A DNA stretch of 64,000 nucleotides from an uncultured Acetatifactor sp. (lineage in GTDB: Bacteria; Bacillota; Clostridia; Lachnospirales; Lachnospiraceae): NCBI GenBank assembly GCA_910586215.1, contig CAJUGH010000007.1, forward strand, positions 98,706-162,705, read 5' to 3'. A program made the translations under genes and the position numbers. This document shows, piece by piece, positions 19,483 through 28,832 of this stretch. The notes under the pieces are model-generated. The model saw nothing but the letters and a program-made list of their open reading frames with translations, was not told where the DNA came from and ran no database searches. The stretch's first letter is position 1. Every line of letters starts with the position of its first letter.

Positions 19483-19560
19483 CGGCATGGACCCTAAAAG
19501 GGCATAATAACGGCAAGTACGGGATTCCGCTCCTAAAACAGATTTTGTTATTGCGCACTG
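19460..19560 (+). pseudogene. Degenerate copy of a sugar-permease gene 3' end
   Basis: Over about 100 bases this matches 17788-17890, the end of the MalG-type permease gene and its downstream flank. ACTGACGGCATGGACCCTAA here pairs with CTGACGGCAGGAGCCTTGAA there, and GGGATTCCGCTCCTAAAACA with GGATTCCCATCCTGAAACAG. One frame still reads KLTAWTLKG against the family C-terminus GLTAGALKG. It is joined to the truncated GH57-like gene, so a whole second importer operon seems to have been deleted between them. Confidence 0.6.
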
Positions 19561-19610
19561 TCCCACTATTTGGTTCAATGATGGTTTCACAATTGTACCC
19601 AAGAAAAAAC

Positions 19611-19638
19611 TTGCAAACCGTATGAACTGTGGTAAAAT
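19611..19638 (+). promoter_or_regulatory. Probable promoter of the oligopeptide importer operon
   Basis: TTGCAA (19611-19616) and TAAAAT (19633-19638) are separated by 16 bases and lie 55 bp before the binding-protein start. The fit to the sigma-A consensus is moderate. No operator is obvious. Confidence 0.5.
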
Positions 19639-19692
19639 GGGGAAGACAATAGAATAATGAGAGGAATCTGAATCGAAGAGGAGAAGAGCAGG

Positions 19693-21348
19693 ATGAAAAC
19701 AAGTTTTCACGGGAAAAAGAAACTTTGCGGTTTCCTTTTTACGGCACTTCTGGCAATGGCCGTACTGGGCGGATGCGCAGACGGCACAGGAGAGTCTTCG
19801 GAGGAGCATTCCTCGCAGGAGTCGGTGGCAGATTCCGCAGATGCGGGATCCGCGACAGCAGGGTCTTCCACAGAGGCAGATGTTTCCACGGATGCATCTG
19901 AAGATGCAGGTGGGAATGGCCCGGCGTATGGCGGCTCCGTGGTTGTAGGCATACAACAGGATATTGACAGTCTTGACCCTCACAAAGCAACGGCGGCAGG
20001 AACGAAGGAAATTTTATTCAACATTTTTGAAGGCTTGGTTAAGCCGGATGAAAACGGTAATCTGATCGGTGCGGTAGCCAGTGACTACACAGTCTCAGAG
20101 GATGGACTCATCTATACGTTCACCTTGAGGGACAATGTGAAGTTCCATAATGGCGATATTGTGACGGCTGAGGATGTGAAGTATTCCTTGGAGAGGGTGT
20201 CGGGACTCTTGGACGGCACTCCCATGATGTCCACTATGAGCACCATCCAGGCCGTGGATATTTTGAATGACAAGACGGTCCAGGTGACGGTGGACAGCGC
20301 CAACACGGAGTTGATCTATAGCTTTGTGGCAGCCATCATACCCGCAGGCAGCGGGGAAGATGCAGGTGCGGATCCCATCGGCACGGGGCCGTTTTCTTTT
20401 GTGTCCTATACGCCCCAGGAGGGGATCGTGGTGGCGAAGAACCCGGACTACTGGCAGGAGGGGCTTCCTTACCTGGATGAGGTGAATTTCAAGATTGTGG
20501 GAAGCAGTGACACGGCCCTCTTGGAACTGCAGGGTGGCTCCATTGACCTGTATGCCTACCTGACGGATTCCCAGGCCCAGGCCCTTGCGTCCAGTTTCCA
20601 GATCCAGGCATCCCCTTCCAATGTGGTGCAGGCATTGTTTTTGAACAATGCCGAGAAGCCCCTGGATGACGTGCGGGTGCGGCAGGCCATATGCTATGCC
20701 CTGGACCGGGATTCCATCAATGATTTTGTAGGCGGTGGACAGGGAACCTTGATCAGTTCTGCCATGCTTCCCACCCTGAAGGACTACTATGTGGATCTGA
20801 ATGAGGTGTATGGCACTGGGGCCAATGTGGAGAAAGCAAAAGAACTGCTGGCAGATGCCGGGTTCCCGGATGGATTTGACTTAGAGATCACCATTCCCTC
20901 CAACTATCCGTTCCATATGCAGACCGGCGAGGTGGTGGTGGAGCAGTTGAAGGCTGTGGGGATCAATGCCACCATCCAGGCTGTGGACTGGGATACCTGG
21001 CTGGAAGATGTGTATAAGGGAAGACAGTACCAGGCTACCATCAGCGGCATTACCTGCGACATGACACCGGGTTATCTGCTGAACCGGTTCCAGACCGATT
21101 CCTCCAAGAACTTCATCAATTTCCACAGTGATGAGTATGATGAGGTCTATCAGAAGGCGCAGGCGGCCCTGGACCTGGAGGAGAAGGCACAACACTATGC
21201 CACCTTGCAGCAGATCCTGGCAGACCAGGCGGCAACGGCTTTCCTGCAGGTACCGGCCAACACCACGGCCATCAACCCGAAGCTGTCCGGGTATAAGTTC
21301 TATCCTGTTTATGTGCAGGATATGAGTACGGTGTATTTTGCGCAGTAG
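19693..21348 (+). CDS. Oligopeptide-type ABC importer binding lipoprotein (SBP family 5)
   Basis: The N-terminus has a lipoprotein signal ending AVLGGC, then a Ser/Glu/Ala-rich linker to about residue 75. The SBP_bac_5 fold follows: QDIDSLDPHKATAAGTKEIL, FEGLVKPDENG, and YTFTLRDNVKFHNGD, hallmarks of OppA/DppA proteins. The mature domain is of normal size (551 residues in all). It binds peptides, nickel-like complexes or other ligands outside the cell; which one cannot be read from sequence. It heads an operon with two permeases and a double ATPase. Confidence 0.9.
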   Translation: MKTSFHGKKKLCGFLFTALLAMAVLGGCADGTGESSEEHSSQESVADSADAGSATAGSSTEADVSTDASEDAGGNGPAYGGSVVVGIQQDIDSLDPHKATAAGTKEILFNIFEGLVKPDENGNLIGAVASDYTVSEDGLIYTFTLRDNVKFHNGDIVTAEDVKYSLERVSGLLDGTPMMSTMSTIQAVDILNDKTVQVTVDSANTELIYSFVAAIIPAGSGEDAGADPIGTGPFSFVSYTPQEGIVVAKNPDYWQEGLPYLDEVNFKIVGSSDTALLELQGGSIDLYAYLTDSQAQALASSFQIQASPSNVVQALFLNNAEKPLDDVRVRQAICYALDRDSINDFVGGGQGTLISSAMLPTLKDYYVDLNEVYGTGANVEKAKELLADAGFPDGFDLEITIPSNYPFHMQTGEVVVEQLKAVGINATIQAVDWDTWLEDVYKGRQYQATISGITCDMTPGYLLNRFQTDSSKNFINFHSDEYDEVYQKAQAALDLEEKAQHYATLQQILADQAATAFLQVPANTTAINPKLSGYKFYPVYVQDMSTVYFAQ

Positions 21349-21420
21349 CATGGACATACGCTATGGGATGGCACCGGCCATGGCGCCGGGAAAATAAGAA
21401 TAAGGGCAGGAGGCGGACAC

Positions 21421-22410
21421 ATGAAGTATTTTGGCAAAAAAGTAATCACTCTCATTATGACATTGTTTCTCGTATCCGTGGCCGCCTTCCTTGCCTTCCA
21501 GGTGATCCCGGGAGACGTGGTCACATCCATCCTGGGTACGGAGGCCACCCCGGAGATGGAGGAGCGCCTTAGGGAGGAACTTGGGTTAAATGACCCGCCC
21601 CTTACCCGGTATCTGCACTGGGTGGGGGATGTACTAAAAGGAGATCTGGGGGTCAGTTACCGGTATTCCAAGAACATGAATGAGAGGATGCCGGTGGCAG
21701 AACTGATCGGAGATAAACTGCCGGTGACATTGTGGCTGGCTTTTATATCCCTGGTGTTGATCGTGGCAGTATCCATTCCCCTGGGGGTGCTGTGGGCTGG
21801 CAGCGCCAGCCGGACGGGAGGCAGGGCAGGCCGACTGGGCCATGTACTGGATGTGTCCCTGGGGGTCATTACCCAGGCGGCCATGGCAGTTCCGTCCTTT
21901 TTTCTGGGCATCCTGGTGACGTACATTTTCGGGATTGTATTCCAGGTGTTCCAGCCGGGGGGATATATCCGTTACCAGGACAATTTCCCGGGGTTCCTGG
22001 GGTATCTGCTGTTCCCGGCCCTGTCCATTGCCCTGCCGAAGATCGCCATGACAGCCAGGTTCCTGCGCAATGCCATGCTCACGGAAATGAAGGCAGACTA
22101 TGTGCGCACGGCCACCAGCAAAGGGGCAGGCAGAAACCGGGTATTGTATGGCCATGTGCTGCGCAATGCCATGATGCCGGTGGTGACTTTCCTGGGAATG
22201 ATCATTGCGGAGGTGGTGGCAGGCAGCATTGTGGTGGAGCAGGTATTCGGCCTGCCAGGAATCGGCAGGCTGCTGGTAAGTTCCATTTCCACCAGGGATT
22301 TCCCGGTGGTGGAGATCTTGATCCTGTATATCACATTTGTAGTGATCTTCGTGTACTTCCTGGTGGATATCCTGTACCGGGTGATTGACCCCAGGATCAG
22401 TGAGAAATAG
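21421..22410 (+). CDS. Oligopeptide-type ABC permease (OppB/DppB)
   Basis: This 329-residue permease has the DppB/OppB layout: an N-terminal helix with LVSVAAFLAFQVIPGDV, an outside segment with LGLNDPPLTRYLHW, and five further helices. The conserved loop contains LRNAMLTEMKADYVRTATSKG, the ATPase-coupling EAA region, followed by RNAMMPVVTFLG. AGGAGG lies just before the start. It pairs with the next gene. Confidence 0.9.
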   Translation: MKYFGKKVITLIMTLFLVSVAAFLAFQVIPGDVVTSILGTEATPEMEERLREELGLNDPPLTRYLHWVGDVLKGDLGVSYRYSKNMNERMPVAELIGDKLPVTLWLAFISLVLIVAVSIPLGVLWAGSASRTGGRAGRLGHVLDVSLGVITQAAMAVPSFFLGILVTYIFGIVFQVFQPGGYIRYQDNFPGFLGYLLFPALSIALPKIAMTARFLRNAMLTEMKADYVRTATSKGAGRNRVLYGHVLRNAMMPVVTFLGMIIAEVVAGSIVVEQVFGLPGIGRLLVSSISTRDFPVVEILILYITFVVIFVYFLVDILYRVIDPRISEK

Positions 22411-22427
22411 CGGTGAGAGGAGCGGGG

Positions 22428-23360
22428 ATGGGCACGGACACAGAGCTGGGTGCGCACACAGAGGCAGAGAAGGATATGGCAGTGATGCCAGGTGCAGAAA
22501 CGGGGATGGAGCTGCATAGAGAGGCAGAGTCGGATACAGCCAAAGAGCCAGGCGCCGGCAGACAGGCAAAATGGAATAAATACCTTGCAGCAGGCTTGAT
22601 GATGACGGGGATTTCCCTGGCCCTGGGGATCCTGGGGCTTTTCTGGACGCCTTACAGTACCACCGCCATGTCGGCGGCAGAGAAATTCCAGGCCCCTTCC
22701 CTCCGGCATTTTTTTGGCACGGATAATTTTGGGCGGGATATTTTCTCCAGGGTGATGCAGGGACTGGGGACTACGGTGGTGGTCAGCAGCCTGGTGGTGG
22801 CGGTATCCGGTACGGCAGGGATCCTGCTGGGGGCGTTTACCGGGTATTTCGGCGGCCTGCTGGACGAGGTGGTCATGCGGATCACGGATGCAGTGAACGG
22901 GTTTCCCAGTATCCTGTTGACCCTGGTGATTATCAGCCTTCTGGGCAGCGGCAAATGGAACGTGGTCCTCTCCCTGGGCATTGTGTTTACTCCAAGTTTC
23001 GTGCGGATCGTGCGCAGTGAGTTTCTGCGGCTGCGGGATGCAGATTATATCAGACGGGCCAGGCTTATGGGGGTGGGGAGGCTGCGGATTCTGTTTGTGC
23101 ATATCCTGCCCAATGTCTTTTCTGTGTTCTGGGTGTCCGTCATGATCGGTTTCAACAATGCCATCCTGGCAGAGTCCGGCATGAGTTACCTGGGGATCGG
23201 GGTGCAGCCACCAGATGCCAGCCTGGGCAAGATGCTGTCCGATGCCCAGGGGTACCTGCAGAATGCACCCTGGTATGCCTGCACACCTGGGCTTACCATT
23301 GTATGGCTGGTACTGGGTTTTTCCCTGCTGGGGGAAGGCATAAGGAGACGGGGCGAATGA
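22428..23360 (+). CDS. Oligopeptide-type ABC permease (OppC/DppC)
   Basis: The DppC-type permease shows the family motif FFGTDNFGRDIFSRVMQG near residue 95, then five helices and the coupling loop RLRDADYIRRARLMGVGRLR. I start at ATG 22428, which has GAGAGGAG nearby; an in-frame GTG at 22413 is possible. An unusual N-terminal extension of about 45 residues (charged, Glu/Thr/Ala-rich) precedes the first helix. The stop codon overlaps the start of the ATPase gene. Confidence 0.88.
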   Translation: MGTDTELGAHTEAEKDMAVMPGAETGMELHREAESDTAKEPGAGRQAKWNKYLAAGLMMTGISLALGILGLFWTPYSTTAMSAAEKFQAPSLRHFFGTDNFGRDIFSRVMQGLGTTVVVSSLVVAVSGTAGILLGAFTGYFGGLLDEVVMRITDAVNGFPSILLTLVIISLLGSGKWNVVLSLGIVFTPSFVRIVRSEFLRLRDADYIRRARLMGVGRLRILFVHILPNVFSVFWVSVMIGFNNAILAESGMSYLGIGVQPPDASLGKMLSDAQGYLQNAPWYACTPGLTIVWLVLGFSLLGEGIRRRGE

Positions 23361-24955
23361 TCAGACTGGAGAATCTGTCCGTTGCCTTTGACGGCACGGA
23401 AGTGGTAAAACATGTGAATCTGGAACTGCGTGAAGGGGAGATCCTGGGGGTAGTGGGGGAATCCGGTTCCGGGAAGTCCGTCACGGCCCTGACCCTGATG
23501 GGCCTGGTGGCAGACACGGCCCGCATTACCACAGGGCGCATCCTGTTTGGGGATGTGGTGCTGCTGGAAGCGGGAAAGGAAAGGGACAAGGCCCTCTATA
23601 GCAGGTTCCAGGGGGAGAAGATGTCTATGGTATTCCAGGAACCCCAGACATCCTTGAATCCCACCTGGCGGGTGGGTAGGCAGGTGGAGGAAGTGCTGAA
23701 GCTGCACACGGACCTGGCAGTCTTGGAGAGGAGAAAAAAGGTGCTGGAGACCTTCCGGGCCGTGGGACTGAAGGACGCGGAACGGATCTACGGAAGCTAT
23801 CCCCACCAGCTCTCCGGCGGGCAGAGGCAGCGGGTGATGATTGCCATGGCGGTGATCCTGCACCCGGCGCTGATCGTGGCAGATGAACCCACCACGGCCC
23901 TGGATGTGACCGTCCAGAGCCAGATCATAGCCCTCCTGCGGGAAATCAATGAAAAACAGAAGAATGCCATGCTGTTTATCACCCATGACTTGAACCTGGC
24001 CAGGCGTCTGTGCAGCCGGATTGCCGTGATGAAGGACGGCCAGGTGGTGGAGCAGGGGGAGACGGAAGAGATCTTCTCCCATCCCGTGCAGGCGTACACC
24101 AGGAAGCTCATAGAGGCAGTGCCTTCCCGGATGAAACCCAGGAAGAGGACAGGGAAACTGAGCCAGGAGGAGACAGGAAATGGGATGCAGGAGGGGGCAG
24201 TGTCAGCCACACCTGTACTGGAAGTCCGGAATCTCTCTGTCTATTACCGGGACGGGGACAACAGCCTTTTTGCCAGGAAGAAGCCCCAGCGTGTGGTGGA
24301 GGATGCCAGCTTTGTGGTGTATCCCGGAGAGAGCCTGGGGCTTGTAGGGGAGAGCGGCTGCGGCAAGACATCCCTGTCCCGGGCCATCCTTGGCATGAAT
24401 CGGAACATCCAGGGACAGATCCTGCACCATTCCCAGGGTCCCCAGATGGTGTTCCAGGATCCCTACAGCAGCTTGAATCCTGCCAGGACCATCGGCTGGC
24501 TGCTACAGGAGCCGCTACGTGCCGCAGGAGTCCGGGATCCACGTCACAGGATGACGAAAGGGGATATGGAGGCAGCGGCCTATGATATGCTGCACCGCAT
24601 TGGCATGGAAGAAAAGTTTTTCCATAGGAAGCCCTCCCAACTCTCCGGCGGGCAGAGGCAGCGGGTCAGCATCGGCCAGGCGCTGATCACCCATCCATCC
24701 TTCCTTGTGGCAGATGAACCGGTGTCTGCCCTGGATGTGACCATCCAGGCCCAGATCATGGAACTGATGCAGGGACTGCAGCAGGAGATGGGACTATCCT
24801 ATCTGTTCATCTCCCATGATATTCATGTGGTGTACCAGATGTGCGACAGGATCATGATCATGAAAGATGGAAAGATACTGGAGATGGGGGTGACGGAGGA
24901 AATCTACCGTACGCCCAGGGAGGAATATACAAAGCTGCTGCTGTGCCATTCCTGA
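23357..24955 (+). CDS. Fused double ATPase of the oligopeptide importer (DppD-DppF type)
   Basis: Two complete ABC ATPase domains lie in one 532-residue chain. The first has GESGSGKS near residue 34, the signature LSGGQRQRV and Walker B LIVADEPTTALDV. The second has GESGCGKT near residue 331, again LSGGQRQRV, and FLVADEPVSALDV. They correspond to DppD/OppD and DppF/OppF, which are usually separate genes. They power the two permeases upstream. The linker at about 255-290 is rich in Lys/Glu. The start overlaps the permease stop by four bases, so translation is coupled. Confidence 0.9.
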   Translation: MIRLENLSVAFDGTEVVKHVNLELREGEILGVVGESGSGKSVTALTLMGLVADTARITTGRILFGDVVLLEAGKERDKALYSRFQGEKMSMVFQEPQTSLNPTWRVGRQVEEVLKLHTDLAVLERRKKVLETFRAVGLKDAERIYGSYPHQLSGGQRQRVMIAMAVILHPALIVADEPTTALDVTVQSQIIALLREINEKQKNAMLFITHDLNLARRLCSRIAVMKDGQVVEQGETEEIFSHPVQAYTRKLIEAVPSRMKPRKRTGKLSQEETGNGMQEGAVSATPVLEVRNLSVYYRDGDNSLFARKKPQRVVEDASFVVYPGESLGLVGESGCGKTSLSRAILGMNRNIQGQILHHSQGPQMVFQDPYSSLNPARTIGWLLQEPLRAAGVRDPRHRMTKGDMEAAAYDMLHRIGMEEKFFHRKPSQLSGGQRQRVSIGQALITHPSFLVADEPVSALDVTIQAQIMELMQGLQQEMGLSYLFISHDIHVVYQMCDRIMIMKDGKILEMGVTEEIYRTPREEYTKLLLCHS

Positions 24956-24999
24956 AGAACCAGGGTAGACAGAATAGAGGATGGCAGTTCGAGCCGGTT

Positions 25000-25407
25000 C
25001 TATCTTACAATCGGAGGATTTTCCTCTGTTTTTTTCCTGCCAGCCGGCTCTTTCGGCAGATTTGTGTCCTGTCTGTCCCGCAGGTATTTTGCATAATCTA
25101 CCAGGCGGTCAATGGAACGGGCATTGCAATCGGCAATGATTTCCACCACATCTGAGATAGTGTAGGATCTGGAGATACGGCGGTTCAAGTGTTTCGGGTC
25201 ATACCGGTAAGAGGTCCTGCCCAATAGGTAGTCTGTGGTCACGTTAAAATAATCTGCCAATTTGCAGATGGTTTCCAGGTCGGGGGAATGGACATTGTGT
25301 TCATAATTGGAGATGGAACCTACGGAGACCTTAAGGTGCAGGGCCAGTTCTTTCTGCCCGATGCCTTTTTCCCTGCGAAGCTTTGCCAGGATCTGCCCTG
25401 TGGTCAT
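25000..25407 (-). CDS. XRE-family transcriptional regulator
   Basis: Residues 1-65 form a Cro/C1-type helix-turn-helix (GQILAKLRREKGIGQKELAL then VSVGSISNYEHNVHSPDLET), followed by LADYFNVTTDYLLGRT, a common ending of this domain in Firmicutes. The C-terminal 70 residues are helical and charged, without a recognised ligand domain. It converges on the importer ATPase gene and diverges from a calcium-type ATPase gene 400 bp away. It could regulate either; no operator was identified. Confidence 0.8.
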   Translation of the reverse strand: MTTGQILAKLRREKGIGQKELALHLKVSVGSISNYEHNVHSPDLETICKLADYFNVTTDYLLGRTSYRYDPKHLNRRISRSYTISDVVEIIADCNARSIDRLVDYAKYLRDRQDTNLPKEPAGRKKTEENPPIVR

Positions 25408-25809
25408 GCGCGGTTTTCTCCTTTCCGAATGTCAAGACACATTCCAAATTTTAGTTATCTAATAAAAATATGTGTTTTATTCTACCTCATTTTAGGATTT
25501 GTAAAATACTATTTCACAAATGGAATAAAAAATGTAATATATGTCTAATAATTTTAGTATTCCTAAATTTTCAGATTCCATGCATGCTGGCTGGTAACTC
25601 CGCTGCGGAGTCCAAGGGCAAATGATAGGAGTTCGCGGTAATGTATCCGGACTGTGCGGTTTGTGCAGGTCAGATTCTGATCTTTTATGGTAAGCCAGGC
25701 CGCAAAGGGGATTGGACATACTTTCCTTTCTGTGCGCATAGACTGTAACAGTTCAGACAAGGCACTGAACGTTACCATAGACTTTCAATGCATACAAGCT
25801 AGGGAGGGC
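25408..25809. other. AT-rich divergent intergenic region
   Basis: No gene is supported between the XRE regulator and the P-type ATPase. The part near 25440-25560 is strongly AT-rich and probably holds the regulator's promoter. At 25745-25775 GTAACAGTTCAG faces CTGAACGTTAC, an imperfect inverted repeat with an 8-base loop; a related TTACAGTTCAGACAA string occurs near 43.28 kb. The in-frame extension of the ATPase through this region lacks family similarity. Confidence 0.45.
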
Positions 25810-28641
25810 ATGAGGGTGTTTGAACAGTGCAGCATAAGGGAGACAGCGGAAGAACTGAGAACGGATGCAGGAAAGGGACTGTCTGCAGGGGAAGCAGGGA
25901 GACGGCTTCTGGAGGATGGGCCAAATGTGATGAAGGAGGCCAGGAAAAAGACAGTGGTGGAGTCTTTCCTGGGGCAGCTGAATGACCCTTTGATCTATGT
26001 GCTGATGGTAGCGGCGGTGGTATCCATCCTGCTGGGGGAGAGCAGTGATGCAGTGATCATCGGGGCTGTGGTAGTCTTAAATGCCGTGGTGGGCATGCTG
26101 CAGGAGGGAAAGGCCAGGAAGGCGCTGGAATCCTTGAAAAAGCTCACTAGCCCTAAGGCCATGGTAATCCGGGGGGGCAGGCGCATGGAGATTGCGGCTT
26201 CGGAACTGGTGAAAGGGGATCTGGTATACCTGGAAGCAGGTTGTCAGATCCCTGCTGATCTGCGTCTTGTGTCCACGGCCGGACTGAAAGTGGAAGAATC
26301 TGCCTTGACAGGGGAATCCCTGCCCATCGAGAAGGATGCGTCCTTTCAGGGGAAAAAGGGTGGGAACCTGGGGCTGGGGGATCGCAGGAATATGGCCTAT
26401 ATGTCCACCATTGTCACCTATGGCAGGGGGGAGGGAATCGTCACTGCCACTGGCATGGACACGGAACTGGGCAGGATCGCCACCATGATTACGGAGGCCA
26501 GGGAGGAGATGACGCCCCTGCAGAAAAGGCTGGGGGAACTGGGAAAGGTGTTAAGCCTGCTGTCATTGCTTCTGTGTGCAGCCCTTTTTGCCATTGCAGT
26601 ATTCCAGCACAGGAACATACCGGAGATGCTGATCACTGCCATTTCCCTGGCTGTGGCGGCAGTGCCGGAAGGACTGCCTGCGGTAGTGACCATTTGCCTG
26701 GCCTTAAGTGTCACCAGGATGGTCCGGGTGAATACCATTGTGCGGAGACTGCCTTCTGTGGAAACCCTGGGGGCGGTCAGTGTGGTCTGTTCCGACAAGA
26801 CAGGTACACTGACCCAGAACCGCATGACAGTGGAGCGCTGTTTTGTAAACGGCAGGATGTTGACTCCCGAAGAGTGGGATGCGGATATGACACCGGATTT
26901 CTTCTGGGGCTGCGTGCTCTGCAATGATGCCGTGGCAGAGGAGGGGATGCGCACAGGAGATCCTACGGAACTGGCCCTGGTGGACATGGCTGGGAAGGCG
27001 GGAATAGAGAAAAAGATGCTGGAGCAGGGCATGCCCCGGGTAGGGGAACTGTCCTTTGATTCAGACCGGAAGATGATGACCACCCTGCACAGGGGTAACA
27101 GTACCATCCTGGCAGGGAGGGGATCCAGGACGGGAGGCAGCGGGGGCACTGCGGGGTATGCAGGCAGGCTGGGGAAGAGAGGCGAACTGCATGCCGCGGA
27201 GTTGTCCGGCACGGCGGGGGCATATTCCGCTCCACGGCATTCCACGGGGCATTCTGCCATGATCTCCTACACCAAGGGTGCCCCGGATGAAGTGATCAAG
27301 AGATGTACCTGGATCATGACTGCCACAGGCCCGGTGCGGCTTGTGGAGCATCACCGGAGGCAGCTTCTGCAGGTTATGGAAGATATGGCAGGGGAAGCCC
27401 TTCGCACCCTGGCCGTGGCCATGCGCCCAGGAGCAGAGGAAGCGAAGGAGGAAGACTTGACGTTCCTGGGCCTGGTAGGCATGCGGGATCCAGCCAGGCC
27501 AGAGGCAGCGGGGGCCGTGGAGGATTTCAAAAAAGCCGGCGTGACAACCGTAATGATCACCGGGGACCATGTGGACACGGCCTACGCCATTGGCAGACAG
27601 CTTGGGATTGTGCAGCGTCCCGGCCAGTGTATGACGGGGGAGGAACTGGGCAGGCTCTCCGATGAGGAACTGGAAGGGCGACTCCGGGAGACACGGGTAT
27701 TTGCCCGGGTGTCACCGGCCCAGAAGGTCCGCATCGTGGACGGCTTCAAACGCAGGGGAGAGATTGTGGCCATGACCGGGGACGGGGTGAACGATGCCCC
27801 TTCCCTGAAAAAAGCAGACATCGGCATTGCCATGGGTCAGTCTGGAACAGATGTGGCCAGACAGGCATCGGACATGATCTTGACGGATGACAATTTCGCC
27901 ACCATCAGGCGGGCCATAGAGGAGGGCAGGGGCGTCTATGAGAACATACGGAAATCCGTAATATTCCTGCTTTCCTCTAACCTGGGAGAACTGATCACCA
28001 TGTTTTTTGCGGTGCTCTGTGGCCTGGCGGCACCGCTGAAGTCCAGCCATATTCTCTGGATCAACTTGATCACGGACTCCCTGCCTGCCCTGGCCCTGGG
28101 GGTAGATCTGAACGATGGAAAGAGCCTGATGCAGCATCCTCCCCGGAAAGCGGGGGAGAGCCTTTTTGCCAGGGGGGGACTGGCCTGCACCTGTTTCTAT
28201 GGTCTGCTCATTGGAGCCATCAGTCTTACCGCCTTCCTGATGCTGCCCTGCACCCTGCTGCACATGGGGGGAAAGCCGGTAAACCTGCTGCAGATTACGA
28301 AGATCCTGCAGAATGGGGAGATCCTGTCCAAGGCCCAGACCTATGCTTTCACGGTGCTGGGTATGTCCCAACTCTTCCACGCGGTGGGCATGCGGGATGT
28401 GAACAGGTCTTTTTTCCGTATGCACCACCTGGAAAACAAGCTGATGATTGTAGCCAGCATAGCAGGGTTCCTGCTCCAGTTTGCCGTGACGGAAGTGGGC
28501 TTTCTCATACAGGCATTCGGAACCTCCCACTTGACCGGACGGGAGTGGATGCGGCTTAGCATCCTGGCAGCAACCCCCCTGTTCGCCCATGAGGTGCTTG
28601 TACTGCTCTCTGGTTGGGGGCGTGGGCGCAGGCGGGTATAA
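25810..28641 (+). CDS. Calcium-transporting P-type ATPase (P2 type)
   Basis: The 943-residue protein has the full P2-ATPase order: an N-terminal cation-ATPase domain, TGES in the actuator domain, AAVPEGLPAVVT in helix 4 (the PEGLP form used by Ca2+ pumps), and the phosphorylation site D329 in SDKTGTLTQN. TGDHVDTA and GDGVNDAPSLKKADIGIAMG follow, then six C-terminal helices with WINLITDSLPALALG. It would export Ca2+ using ATP. The start at 25810 has AGGGAGGG next to it. A Gly/Ser/Arg/His-rich insertion of about 50 residues (around residues 435-485) interrupts the nucleotide-binding domain and looks like a flexible loop. Confidence 0.88.
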   Translation: MRVFEQCSIRETAEELRTDAGKGLSAGEAGRRLLEDGPNVMKEARKKTVVESFLGQLNDPLIYVLMVAAVVSILLGESSDAVIIGAVVVLNAVVGMLQEGKARKALESLKKLTSPKAMVIRGGRRMEIAASELVKGDLVYLEAGCQIPADLRLVSTAGLKVEESALTGESLPIEKDASFQGKKGGNLGLGDRRNMAYMSTIVTYGRGEGIVTATGMDTELGRIATMITEAREEMTPLQKRLGELGKVLSLLSLLLCAALFAIAVFQHRNIPEMLITAISLAVAAVPEGLPAVVTICLALSVTRMVRVNTIVRRLPSVETLGAVSVVCSDKTGTLTQNRMTVERCFVNGRMLTPEEWDADMTPDFFWGCVLCNDAVAEEGMRTGDPTELALVDMAGKAGIEKKMLEQGMPRVGELSFDSDRKMMTTLHRGNSTILAGRGSRTGGSGGTAGYAGRLGKRGELHAAELSGTAGAYSAPRHSTGHSAMISYTKGAPDEVIKRCTWIMTATGPVRLVEHHRRQLLQVMEDMAGEALRTLAVAMRPGAEEAKEEDLTFLGLVGMRDPARPEAAGAVEDFKKAGVTTVMITGDHVDTAYAIGRQLGIVQRPGQCMTGEELGRLSDEELEGRLRETRVFARVSPAQKVRIVDGFKRRGEIVAMTGDGVNDAPSLKKADIGIAMGQSGTDVARQASDMILTDDNFATIRRAIEEGRGVYENIRKSVIFLLSSNLGELITMFFAVLCGLAAPLKSSHILWINLITDSLPALALGVDLNDGKSLMQHPPRKAGESLFARGGLACTCFYGLLIGAISLTAFLMLPCTLLHMGGKPVNLLQITKILQNGEILSKAQTYAFTVLGMSQLFHAVGMRDVNRSFFRMHHLENKLMIVASIAGFLLQFAVTEVGFLIQAFGTSHLTGREWMRLSILAATPLFAHEVLVLLSGWGRGRRRV

Positions 28642-28670
28642 GAGGGAAGCAATCACTTCTCATGGGACGG

Positions 28671-28740
28671 TGTAGTCTCGGGTTTGTCATGCTGGAAGCG
28701 TGTGAAAGCGCCTCGCGACACCACCCCGTGAAAAGGTACT
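28671..28740 (-). repeat. Copy of the dispersed intergenic repeat, inverted
   Basis: Read on the minus strand this contains TTTTCACGGGGTGGTG, then TCGCGAGGCGCTTTCACACG and TGACAAACCCGAGACT. The last 16 bases are identical to those at about 6598-6613, and the first part matches the copy near 13.0 kb. It lies between the ATPase stop and the next promoter. Confidence 0.55.
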
Positions 28741-28765
28741 GCCACATATTTTATGGATATTTAAC

Positions 28766-28793
28766 TTGAAAAAGGAGTTGGGTCTGATATAAT
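28766..28793 (+). promoter_or_regulatory. Strong vegetative promoter of the repeat-protein gene
   Basis: TTGAAA (28766-28771) and a perfect TATAAT (28788-28793) have a 16-base spacer. They lie 40 bp before the ATG of the coiled-coil gene. Confidence 0.65.
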
Positions 28794-28832
28794 GAAATTA
28801 TTAATAAACAAGAGAGGAGGTTGATACATATA

